The notes below the pieces were generated by a model. That model was not told the DNA's origin, ran no database searches, and saw only the letters and a program-made list of their open reading frames with translations. This document shows positions 13,674 to 19,858 of a stretch of 46,890 nucleotides of DNA, piece by piece. Source of the DNA: a virus. A program made the translations under genes and the position numbers. The DNA lies in the IMG/VR virus record IMGVR_UViG_3300021474_000009, positions 1-46,890 of that record; one strand, given 5' to 3'. Every line of letters begins with the position of its first letter. Position 1 is the stretch's first letter.

Positions 13674-14496
13674 GGGGGAATTAGATATGTGCATTTGCGG
13701 TCACGAGCGGGAAACCCATCTCGAACTGGGTTGCTGCTCAGAAGTTGCGCGCGACACCACATGCCCATGCACAGTGTTCACGAAGCAGCCTGACGCAGTA
13801 GAAGGGGAGAGAGCCGCCATGGATGCTAAACGAGATAGGGGAATAGATTTAGAGTTTGCCACGGACCACATTTGGACGATGCAGGATAGGGAAGGCTTCA
13901 TCGGACTGAGGGTGGATTGCGGAGATTCTGGAGTAATTTATTTTACCCCGGATCAAGCTCGGCAGGTCATAGATCAGTTCACACTTCAACTAGCCCCTGC
14001 GGCCCTGCCAGTGGATGCTAACCAGGGAAATACGAGCTTTTCACATTGCCCCAAGTGCGGCCAGCAGGTTATCGGCGGTCAGTTCTTGTGTGGCCATACG
14101 CCGCTTGTTGATTATCTTCCGTTAGCGGCCCTGCCTGAAGCGAAGCTGGAACCAATAGCTACAGAGTTGTGCGACATCTGCCGCGGACCTCTAGTGTTCC
14201 CTCTGGCGCTTCCCGGAGATATCTATTCGGCCCACGAAACTTGGGAAAACGCGGCAAAGTACTCTGATCCCAAAAGGATGTTCGTAACCCTCTGCTCCAA
14301 AGGACTTGCCTATGAGCGCGAAATCACCCGCCTCAAAGCCCGCGATGAGGAGATGGAACGAGCGCTAATCAGTATCGGACGAAATTCTTGCTGTGAAAGC
14401 TGTAGAGAAGCCGCCCTTGTTGCCAGAGAATGTTTGGTGCGTGTCGCCCTACTTGATTCCCGTACCGCCCAGGGAGGGGCAACCAATGCTTCCTGA
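13600..14496 (+). CDS. Multi-zinc-knuckle protein (298 aa)
   Basis: Long continuous frame overlapping the end of the gene before by 16 bases. Several candidate metal sites: CICGHERETH at 31-40 with CPC at 55-57 (a common phage CxCGH...H...CxC pattern), HCPKCG at 149-154 with CGH at 164-166, CDIC at 191-194, and CCESC at 264-268. The middle (residues 81-135) looks like an unrelated globular domain. The architecture may be a fusion of formerly separate small genes. The true start is uncertain; ATG 13688 is another option. Confidence 0.65.
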   Translation: MQMQLNNNPLCKLRTSVEGADPAPTGELDMCICGHERETHLELGCCSEVARDTTCPCTVFTKQPDAVEGERAAMDAKRDRGIDLEFATDHIWTMQDREGFIGLRVDCGDSGVIYFTPDQARQVIDQFTLQLAPAALPVDANQGNTSFSHCPKCGQQVIGGQFLCGHTPLVDYLPLAALPEAKLEPIATELCDICRGPLVFPLALPGDIYSAHETWENAAKYSDPKRMFVTLCSKGLAYEREITRLKARDEEMERALISIGRNSCCESCREAALVARECLVRVALLDSRTAQGGATNAS

Positions 14497-14669
14497 TTGG
14501 CTCAACGAAAGGGAAATTCTCTGCAAGCACTGCGGCTACCCTATCGAGTGGTTCACGGTTATCCTGCCCGATAAATCCTACTGGAAGCACAAATATCAGT
14601 ACGGAATCGACCCGCATTGCATGAATGAAGATTTTACTAAACGAGAAACTGTGGCCGCCCAGGGAGGGG
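14465..14669 (+). repeat. Repeat pair CCGCCCAGGGAGGGG (ribosome-binding leader)
   Basis: Identical 15-mers at 14465-14479 and 14655-14669, each ending seven or so bases before an ATG (14486 and 14676). A duplicated translation-initiation leader. Confidence 0.85.
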
Positions 14670-14683
14670 AACGAAATGGCTGA
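14486..14683 (+). CDS. Zinc-knuckle small protein (65 aa)
   Basis: ATG 14486 is set by GGAGGGG seven bases upstream. Begins MLPDWLNEREILCKHCGYPI; CKHC plus a later HC (DPHCMN) could hold a zinc. Trp/Tyr/Lys-rich middle. Overlaps the gene before by 11 bases and the next by 8. Confidence 0.68.
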   Translation: MLPDWLNEREILCKHCGYPIEWFTVILPDKSYWKHKYQYGIDPHCMNEDFTKRETVAAQGGERNG

Positions 14684-14954
14684 ATATTCCATGAGCGCCA
14701 GAATGAGGGAGGCTCTGGCCGTCATTGCCGATGCCAAGAGCGGAGAGATTAGCGGATGGTCTGTTGCCACTTGGCTAGGAATGCGACGACATCCAGAGGG
14801 TATACGGGAATCGCTCAGAGCGCTGACCAATCGAGGACTAGTCACCATGCGCCGCATGGAAGACAGGCAATTTCCAGACAGGCTGAAGGCTATATATTCA
14901 ATAGCCAAATTCGCCCCACCCGAATCAAATCCTGAGCCAACGGAGAAACGATGA
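14676..14954 (+). CDS. Winged-helix regulator candidate (92 aa)
   Basis: ATG follows the repeated GGGAGGGG leader. Helices MREALAVIADAKS, SGWSVATWLGM and GIRESLRALTNRGLVT, with a following wing, form a helix-turn-helix of the MarR/ArsR-like small type. The end reads SNPEPTEKR, encoded by a segment repeated at 15232. A local regulator is plausible. ATGA overlap with the next gene. Confidence 0.72.
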   Translation: MAEYSMSARMREALAVIADAKSGEISGWSVATWLGMRRHPEGIRESLRALTNRGLVTMRRMEDRQFPDRLKAIYSIAKFAPPESNPEPTEKR

Positions 14955-15246
14955 AAATTGCAGTTATGCGTGAAAGCGGCGCTTCTGAGGTAATCACCCT
15001 AACGGAGCCTATTGAAATCAGGCGAGGCGAGTTTATGAACTGCCTCAAGACGTCCACCGGTTTCGAGCACTTCTTTCTGCCTGATGGAACCTATGACGGT
15101 TGGGGGATGCCTTTTGACGGTACACAGGATGAGGCCGCCGCAGTGATTGAAGCCATAGAGAAAGACCGGGAAGCTACTTTCAGACCAGAGGAAAAAGAAT
15201 GAACCGCGCAGCTATTTACACAGCCTTACAGCCTGAGCCAACGGAG
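14931..15246 (+). repeat. Repeat pair CCTGAGCCAACGGAG
   Basis: Identical 15-mers at 14931-14945 and 15232-15246. Both encode PEPTE at a gene end and both supply the GGAG of the next start. Confidence 0.85.
14951..15202 (+). CDS. Hypothetical protein (83 aa)
   Basis: ATGA overlap with the regulator gene. Starts MKIAVMRESGASEVITL; alternating strands, then a helix with DEAAAVIEAIEKD and an acidic tail. No family recognised. Confidence 0.65.
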   Translation: MKIAVMRESGASEVITLTEPIEIRRGEFMNCLKTSTGFEHFFLPDGTYDGWGMPFDGTQDEAAAVIEAIEKDREATFRPEEKE

Positions 15247-15255
15247 GGTAAATGA
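15199..15255 (+). CDS. Chimeric micro-ORF (18 aa)
   Basis: Overlaps both neighbours by ATGA. Peptide MNRAAIYTALQPEPTEGK joins IYTAL (as in the lipoprotein at 15422) to PEPTE (as at the end of the 14676 gene), both shared at the DNA level. It may be a deletion remnant kept as a coupling leader. Confidence 0.4.
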   Translation: MNRAAIYTALQPEPTEGK

Positions 15256-15452
15256 GCAAGAAAAAGTTGACTTGGGATGATCAAGAATACCGCGCAGACC
15301 CCCGCATGTGGACGGATACAGAATTGGCTTCGGAACTGCGTTTTCACGTCAGATTCAAAGGTGAGTTCAATAGCTGGATGATCTTGTGCGAAGCAATCGC
15401 ACGCGTACTGGAGAAAATAAATTGAAATCCAAATTCATCTACACAGCCTTAC
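15217..15452 (+). repeat. Repeat pair TACACAGCCTTAC
   Basis: Thirteen identical bases at 15217-15229 and 15440-15452, in frame with YTAL in both the micro-ORF and the lipoprotein. Confidence 0.75.
15252..15425 (+). CDS. Small protein (57 aa)
   Basis: ATGA overlap with the micro-ORF, and CGGAGGG nearby. Reads MSKKKLTWDDQEYRADPRMW and continues with two amphipathic helices ending VLEKIN. No recognised family. Confidence 0.65.
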   Translation: MSKKKLTWDDQEYRADPRMWTDTELASELRFHVRFKGEFNSWMILCEAIARVLEKIN

Positions 15453-15670
15453 TACTCGGGGTGATGGGGTGCAAATCTCAGCCTGATTCATTCGATGCGC
15501 CCACCACTGTGACAGACAGCAATCTCCAGCAAGCCCTACGAGAGCGCGTGAGTGAGCGTGACATGTGGTACGCCTACGCAATGTGCCTCGAATCTAAGCC
15601 CAAAAGCAAGTGCCAAGGTGTGGCCGAGAAAGCGCGGCTGAAATCCCTGGAACAGTGGAGTGCCAAATGA
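15422..15670 (+). CDS. Lipoprotein (82 aa)
   Basis: TTG start at 15422 (GGAG eight bases upstream, overlapping the previous TGA). The signal FIYTALLLGVMGCK has a lipobox (VMGC), so it is probably lipid-modified on Cys near residue 15. The mature part is polar and helical (LQQALRERVSERDMWYAYAM) with a later Cys pair. It could be an outer-membrane or periplasmic anchor; an o-spanin role is possible, but no partner is adjacent. Confidence 0.72.
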   Translation: MKSKFIYTALLLGVMGCKSQPDSFDAPTTVTDSNLQQALRERVSERDMWYAYAMCLESKPKSKCQGVAEKARLKSLEQWSAK

Positions 15671-16431
15671 AACTAGCCATCGTAATCCTCCTCAGCGTGA
15701 GTGCGAGCGTGTGGGGGCAACAAGCAACGGGAACGGGTGCTCTCGGCAAAGGTATAACGTGGGTGTGCTGGACTACTGGGACGGGTCAGCAGTGTCCCAT
15801 TACTAACGAGACCGCGAACAGCCCACAAGCGCAGCCGCCAGCCTCTCCTGAAACAACCCACACCTGCCTCGACAAGAATGGGAATCCGTTTCAGTGCCCC
15901 ACGCCTCATTGTTACAAATTAGACTTCGGTATCGTTGAAATTCCATGCGAAGGGAAAGAGCAGGGTGATGTCATCTGCGATAGCGGGAACAACTGCTTCA
16001 ATCCGCCCACTGGGGATGGCCGAACCAACGCTCAGGTGCTTGCTGATATGCAGAAGAGGCTGGGGGAGAAGCCTATTGATTGCTCGAAGCTGCCAGCGAG
16101 TGACGAAAGATGCATTCCTGCAGACGACTGGCCAGAGGGATGCACGCACTGCTATCAGCCGCAAAAGAAGCCGCCTCAGGATTTGAGTGCATGGGCCTAT
16201 TTTAAGGGAACGAGAAGCTTCATCGTAGAAACCAAAGACTCCACCATGGTCAAGCTGTCTGACGCTGAGTATGCGCATTTGGAGGATCTTAGGCAGAGGG
16301 TCGCGGATGAAGAAAGGCGCTTAGCCCTCAAGTATGGGGCGCAAGATCATCCGTTTATGGGAGCAATCTACTACACAGACCGCTACGAATTTCACGGCCA
16401 ATTCCTGTTGATCGAACGGAGCAAGCCATGA
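15667..16431 (+). CDS. Secreted cysteine-rich protein (254 aa)
   Basis: ATGA overlap with the lipoprotein gene. Sec signal peptide MKLAIVILLSVSASVWG before QQ. The mature N-terminal 150 residues contain 12 cysteines in a Pro/Asn/Gly-rich setting, as in disulfide-linked periplasmic or secreted domains. The C-terminal part (FKGTRSFIVETKDSTMVKLS, then a charged helix) is Cys-free. A role in the host envelope during early infection, for example blocking superinfection, is a conjecture. Family not recognised. Confidence 0.78.
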   Translation: MKLAIVILLSVSASVWGQQATGTGALGKGITWVCWTTGTGQQCPITNETANSPQAQPPASPETTHTCLDKNGNPFQCPTPHCYKLDFGIVEIPCEGKEQGDVICDSGNNCFNPPTGDGRTNAQVLADMQKRLGEKPIDCSKLPASDERCIPADDWPEGCTHCYQPQKKPPQDLSAWAYFKGTRSFIVETKDSTMVKLSDAEYAHLEDLRQRVADEERRLALKYGAQDHPFMGAIYYTDRYEFHGQFLLIERSKP

Positions 16432-16580
16432 ACCCCGAGATCTTAGATGCCTCACCATCCACCCAGCTCGTGGCAGAGAATCTATTAGCCCAAATAAGCT
16501 GCGACAAAAGCAGAGAATCCCCCATGATCTTAGTCATTGTAATGGACAAAGGTGTGGGCAATGGAGTATGGACACTATGA
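16428..16580 (+). CDS. Small protein (50 aa)
   Basis: ATGA overlap with the secreted-protein gene. Begins MNPEILDASPSTQLVAEN, contains one Cys and a hydrophobic MILVIVMD stretch. No recognised family. Confidence 0.55.
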   Translation: MNPEILDASPSTQLVAENLLAQISCDKSRESPMILVIVMDKGVGNGVWTL

Positions 16581-16615
16581 TGCCTGAACCGCCAGCATCC
16601 CCTGAAACCAAGTAG
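16577..16615 (+). other. Terminal micro-ORF (12 aa) before the terminator
   Basis: ATGATG overlapping the previous stop, encoding MMPEPPASPETK. PPASPET also occurs in the secreted protein (codons near 15834-15855). Probably a fragment, possibly translated by coupling. Confidence 0.3.
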
Positions 16616-16666
16616 TACAATTACTCCAGACGCATGTAACAAGCAAGCGTCGATAAAAGGCGACTC

Positions 16667-16700
16667 GGCTAGGCGAATAGACCCGTCTAGCCATATTTTT
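16667..16700 (+). terminator. Rho-independent terminator, plus strand
   Basis: GGCTAGGCG (16667-16675) pairs with CGTCTAGCC (16684-16692), one G-T wobble, eight-base loop AATAGACC, then ATATTTTT. Ends the plus-strand operon. Confidence 0.82.
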
Positions 16701-16732
16701 GCTATGAAACGCCCGCACTCCTTTCCCAAGGC

Positions 16733-16764
16733 AAAAAATAAGGGGAAACCGTTAGGCTCCCCCT
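16733..16764 (-). terminator. Rho-independent terminator, minus strand
   Basis: Minus strand: GGGGAGCC, loop TAAC, GGTTTCCCC with one bulge, then TTATTTTTT. Lies 30 bases after the last minus-strand gene and faces the plus-strand terminator. Confidence 0.75.
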
Positions 16765-16793
16765 CTGCTGAGTTTGCATCTCCATTTCTGGAG

Positions 16794-17081
16794 TCATTCT
16801 ACTACTGTGAAGTTCCACGTGTCCGAAACAACCGAACCGCTGGGGTTACGGTATACCACTTCGATGCTCATAACGGCACCAGGAGATGCCGTTGGCCCAA
16901 TCTCCACCGTCGCCGTCATGCCCGAAGGATCGTTTTCATTCGGTACGATTGTGGAGTCCGAGGAGTCATCGCTGAATGACACCGCCCATGCTATTTGGTC
17001 GATGGACGTAACAATGCCCGCAGGCGCAGGGGTTAGCTGAAACTGCGGGCTACTGTTTGGCGCAATGGGCTGTAATGCCAT
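16794..17081 (-). CDS. Small Ig-like beta protein (95 aa)
   Basis: Starts MALQPIAPNSSPQFQL directly at the stop of the gene before. Strand-rich Val/Ser/Asp composition with the ending SDTWNFTVVE typical of one Ig-like domain, as added to phage virion surfaces. Last gene of the virion operon, followed by a terminator. Confidence 0.75.
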   Translation of the reverse strand: MALQPIAPNSSPQFQLTPAPAGIVTSIDQIAWAVSFSDDSSDSTIVPNENDPSGMTATVEIGPTASPGAVMSIEVVYRNPSGSVVSDTWNFTVVE

Positions 17082-17584
17082 CAGGCCGTTTGCGTGATCG
17101 CCGTAAAGCCAGTAATGTCAGCTGGCGGCGCGGCAACGATGGTAAACGAGTTGGTTTGTGTCGCTGTCGTTCCGTCCGAATTGGCATAGCTCACGGTCAG
17201 AGAGAATGTGGTTCCCACAACTGCCGTTGTGGGGAAGACAACGATAGTAGAGAGGCCGGTGGTATCTGCCGAGTTCGGGGAAACGGGCGCATTGGTTGTA
17301 TCAGAACTCGTCCAGACAATATTGGCTGCGACGGGAACTGATGTGGAGGGAATCGGGGTTGTTGAGAATGTAGCTGTCTGTCCAGGTGCGAGGGCAACCA
17401 TTGTAGTCTCCGTTATTTCTGTGAATCCGGTTATGTCGGTTGAGGGTGGGGGAGTGATGAGTGCAACAATCTGGCTGAGCAGAACATTGGTCATTGACAA
17501 CTGATCAACAATCAAGCCCAGATTTTTGTTGCCCTCCTCCTGAAGAGTGAATGATCTGTCGAATTCTTTGCGGCAAAGGCACAT
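17081..17584 (-). CDS. Ig-domain protein with N-terminal helix (167 aa)
   Basis: ATG 17584 is chosen because it follows the previous stop and has AAGGA upstream; ATG 17614 would overlap. Residues 1-45 are helical with CLC near the start. The rest is an Ig-like fold, Thr/Ala/Val-rich (ATIVAL-type strands, SVPVAANIVWTSSD), like Big_2-type surface domains. Likely decorates the particle or a tail part. Confidence 0.75.
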   Translation of the reverse strand: MCLCRKEFDRSFTLQEEGNKNLGLIVDQLSMTNVLLSQIVALITPPPSTDITGFTEITETTMVALAPGQTATFSTTPIPSTSVPVAANIVWTSSDTTNAPVSPNSADTTGLSTIVVFPTTAVVGTTFSLTVSYANSDGTTATQTNSFTIVAAPPADITGFTAITQTA

Positions 17585-17594
17585 GACTAGATCC

Positions 17595-18257
17595 TTAGAT
17601 GCGGTGTTCGGCAATGCAGGCAGATAGCCATGCTTCTGGTGAAAGTCCTACAGCTTGAGCACAAGCAAGTACATAGTCGTAGTCTCTCTGAGTCAGGTAA
17701 AGCGCACGTGAATCACCGTCAATGACGTTGTTCCACTGCGTCCACTGGATCTTCGCTATGCCAGAGTTCGGCGCTGCATCCACGGTAGCATTCCATTTGT
17801 TTTTGAAGGCAGACCGAGGCGATTGGAAGTGATGCCGCTCAATCGTTACCAGCCCGCGATAGGGATTCGGGGGGAAAGTGGCAATTCGAGCCTGCATCTG
17901 CTTCACGCTGGTAGGGGTGATCTCCGTCGCAGGCTGGCCGGCAGCGGGTGATGTACCCACATTGGCAATCAGGATGTCCAGAGCCGTAACCGCGATCTCT
18001 ATAAAAGGAACGAGTGCAGACGTTTGTGGGATGAGTGCCAGAACCGCCTCAACGGCCTGTGCTGCGTCGTTGAACTCCGCCACGGCACTACCTGTGGTCC
18101 AATTGTTCGTGACCGCCAGAAGGGCATTGGCTGCGTCTGATAGCTGTTTGGCGAGAGCGGTATTACCCTCTGAAGCAAGGACGGTGGCGATATTGTTTAC
18201 GGCTGCTGCAACTGCTGCGCCGTCTTGCTTGATTTCATTGGCGGTAATCTGGCACAT
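17595..18257 (-). CDS. Helical protein with C-terminal domain (220 aa)
   Basis: ATG 18257. Residues 1-110 are Ala-rich helices (DGAAVAAAVNNIATVLAS and following), resembling a coiled-coil bundle. Residues 130-220 form a second domain with RHHFQSPRSAFKNKW and WTQWNNV. No lysin or known motif. Between a membrane protein and the Ig-like genes; a lysis or late accessory role cannot be decided. Confidence 0.72.
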   Translation of the reverse strand: MCQITANEIKQDGAAVAAAVNNIATVLASEGNTALAKQLSDAANALLAVTNNWTTGSAVAEFNDAAQAVEAVLALIPQTSALVPFIEIAVTALDILIANVGTSPAAGQPATEITPTSVKQMQARIATFPPNPYRGLVTIERHHFQSPRSAFKNKWNATVDAAPNSGIAKIQWTQWNNVIDGDSRALYLTQRDYDYVLACAQAVGLSPEAWLSACIAEHRI

Positions 18258-18266
18258 GTAAAGCTC

Positions 18267-18467
18267 CTATCGAAGTAGCGGGTGAGAGCCGAATGGGAAT
18301 GCCCATGCTCCGGTGAGGAGAGATATCAACGCGATCAGGAAGATAAGCGCGAAGACGACACGAACAATCCAGACTAGTGGCTCGGGAATGGGGATCATCG
18401 ACAAAATCCACCAGAATACGGCGAAGATGATAACGAGGATGATGAGGCTGATGAGTAGACCAAGCAT
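18267..18467 (-). CDS. Two-span membrane protein, holin candidate (66 aa)
   Basis: Two hydrophobic helices: residues 1-24 (LLISLIILVIIFAVFWW) and 31-54 (VWIVRVVFALIFLIALISL), joined by a short PIPEP turn. Size and topology match small phage holin-like proteins. No adjacent endolysin, so the role is inferred. Confidence 0.72.
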   Translation of the reverse strand: MLGLLISLIILVIIFAVFWWILSMIPIPEPLVWIVRVVFALIFLIALISLLTGAWAFPFGSHPLLR

Positions 18468-18476
18468 TTGGGACTC

Positions 18477-18794
18477 CTAGACCTTGGGAGTTGGTGCAGT
18501 CACTACTTGAGATGCGGGTTTTACGACAACCGCTTTGGGATCATCAGGTATTTCGTGTGCTGGAACGCTTTGGGGTGTTGACGAACCGGGTACTATTGCT
18601 TCAACTGTGCCGGCATCCTTGGAGATCAGACCAATCCAGATCTTGCCGATGATCTGAAACGCTCCTAACCAGAGGACCACTTTAGGGGGAATATAGGCAT
18701 TCAGCGGGGGAGCAAGAAAGGCTGCTGAAGTTGCCAGCGAGGCCGTGAGAAATCCTGAAACCGTCGATTTCCAGTGAACGAGAATCAAGTTCAT
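18477..18794 (-). CDS. Holin-like membrane protein (105 aa)
   Basis: Residues 10-31 and 38-58 are hydrophobic (FLTASLATSAAFLAPPL, VVLWLGAFQIIGKIWIGLI); the tail from 60 is Pro/Val/Ala-rich with acidic and basic residues. No Shine-Dalgarno before ATG 18794; a TATATT box starts seven bases upstream. Resembles small holins with a cytoplasmic tail. Confidence 0.7.
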   Translation of the reverse strand: MNLILVHWKSTVSGFLTASLATSAAFLAPPLNAYIPPKVVLWLGAFQIIGKIWIGLISKDAGTVEAIVPGSSTPQSVPAHEIPDDPKAVVVKPASQVVTAPTPKV

Positions 18795-18799
18795 GGGGC

Positions 18800-18808
18800 T
18801 AATATATA
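18800..18808. promoter_or_regulatory. AT-rich divergent -10 element
   Basis: TAATATATA in the 23-base gap between the divergent genes 18794 and 18818: TAATAT reads as a plus-strand -10, TATATT (18806-18801) as a minus-strand -10. Neither has a clear -35. Confidence 0.3.
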
Positions 18809-18817
18809 CCCAAAACT

Positions 18818-19276
18818 ATGGAACTGATCTGGATTCTCACCGTAATCGGCAACTTTTCCCTCGCCATGATCCTGCTCTGGCGGGGTTGGTATATCAGGTA
18901 TAGCTGGCTGTTTATGGCTTGCCTCTATTCCGTAATGTGCGACGCCATCGAGTGGTACTCCCGCACTTACGATTCACCGCACTATCCAGAACTTTGGCGC
19001 GTTATCCTGTTTATCGCCCTGGGGTTCAACTTCGCCATCATCTGGGAGTCGTTCTGCAACAAGAACATGAGGGTCTGCATCCCTGTCGAATGGCAGTTGG
19101 GCATAGAACTGATCGCGTTTCTCGCAGAGAAGGCTCAATTCCTCTGGATCGCGTATTACATTCAGTGCTTCCTCCGGGTTTCGAACCTTGCTATGATTGT
19201 CTGGTTCATTTGGATATTTAGAGGAGAACCATTTTATGAGCCGCAAGCACAACGACCCGAAGAAACCATGCCCTGA
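18818..19276 (+). CDS. Trp-rich polytopic membrane protein, inserted on the opposite strand (152 aa)
   Basis: About five hydrophobic spans (residues 3-22, 27-47, 59-80, 95-115, 121-134), Trp-rich with small charged loops. Opposite in orientation to all neighbouring virion genes, with its own AT-rich -10 nearby and no Shine-Dalgarno. It resembles small membrane proteins I associate with acidobacteria. A lysogenic-conversion or superinfection-exclusion gene (moron) is the simplest reading. A shorter antisense ORF (18974-19300) is a shadow. Confidence 0.7.
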   Translation: MELIWILTVIGNFSLAMILLWRGWYIRYSWLFMACLYSVMCDAIEWYSRTYDSPHYPELWRVILFIALGFNFAIIWESFCNKNMRVCIPVEWQLGIELIAFLAEKAQFLWIAYYIQCFLRVSNLAMIVWFIWIFRGEPFYEPQAQRPEETMP

Positions 19277-19346
19277 TCCTCCCGATCCTAAGCCAACCAC
19301 TGAGCCCGGTGGTCCACCTCCGCCACCTCCTCCGCCTCAACCCTAG
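19236..19346 (+). CDS. Pro-rich micro-protein (36 aa)
   Basis: GAGGAGAACC lies upstream of the ATG. Reads MSRKHNDPKKPCPDPPD and ends with a run of eight prolines. Overlaps the membrane gene by 41 bases. It is the second gene of the plus-strand insertion and its strong ribosome-binding site supports the strand assignment. Its TAG shares a CTAG with the stop of the minus-strand gene. Confidence 0.6.
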   Translation: MSRKHNDPKKPCPDPPDPKPTTEPGGPPPPPPPPQP

Positions 19347-19537
19347 CCGATACGTTCCTTTTCATCCAACACACCAGCCGCATGGCTAGACCTGCGTGTT
19401 AGTTCCAGCAGCTCCGTTAGTCTGCCATCCACTTTCTCCTCTACCGCTCCTATCTTCGTGCGATTGAGGAAGCCGAGAATCGCTGCAATCGTTGATGGCA
19501 CGGCGGTAATGATAGCGACTTTGACGAGATCGGTCAT
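19343..19537 (-). CDS. Small membrane protein (64 aa)
   Basis: N-terminal hydrophobic segment VAIITAVPSTIAAILGFL (residues 7-24), then a charged helix (EEKVDGRLTELLELTRR). Probably anchored in the inner membrane with a cytosolic or periplasmic helix, in the style of i-spanin or antiholin proteins. Function unproven. Confidence 0.7.
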   Translation of the reverse strand: MTDLVKVAIITAVPSTIAAILGFLNRTKIGAVEEKVDGRLTELLELTRRSSHAAGVLDEKERIG

Positions 19538-19545
19538 AGCGGGAC

Positions 19546-19782
19546 TCAGTGTTTGAAAAGCATGTAAAAAACAATCGCTCCCGCAAGGGAGAATGCTGCG
19601 CCAATCAGTAAGTTTAGTCGTGTCGTGACTTTGTTATCTCGAATCGCCTGAGCCTTTTCGTAATCCATCTGCTTATCCTCCACTGTCTTTATTCGAGTAG
19701 TCAGACCCGGCAAACCGTTGCCACGATACAAATCCCGTTCGTGGCGTTCCACCATTTCTGCGATATACCGAGACTGCTCCAC
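19546..19782 (-). CDS. XhlA-like lysis-associated protein (78 aa)
   Basis: GTG 19782 with GGAGGA five bases upstream is preferred to the longer frame. Residues 1-50 form a coiled coil (MVERHERDLYRG, TTRIKTVEDKQMDYEKAQ); residues 57-76 are a hydrophobic helix (LLIGAAFSLAGAIVFYML) ending KH. This layout matches the XhlA family, small cell-lysis accessory proteins near holins. It sits next to other holin-like genes. Confidence 0.65.
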   Translation of the reverse strand: MEQSRYIAEMVERHERDLYRGNGLPGLTTRIKTVEDKQMDYEKAQAIRDNKVTTRLNLLIGAAFSLAGAIVFYMLFKH

Positions 19783-19858
19783 ATAGGCTCCTCCAACCAG
19801 AATGGCCTGCATCTTTAGATGCACCGGAACTTACACGAACCGGTCAGGCTTTTGTAAA

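Noticed and set aside
16704-16979. Plus-strand ORF (91 aa) after the plus terminator
   Set aside because: Downstream of a strong terminator and antisense to the Ig-like gene; Arg-rich shadow.
18974-19300. Minus-strand ORF (108 aa) opposite the membrane protein
   Set aside because: The plus-strand frame has membrane spans and the downstream gene has a strong ribosome-binding site, whereas the minus frame is polar and unpatterned.
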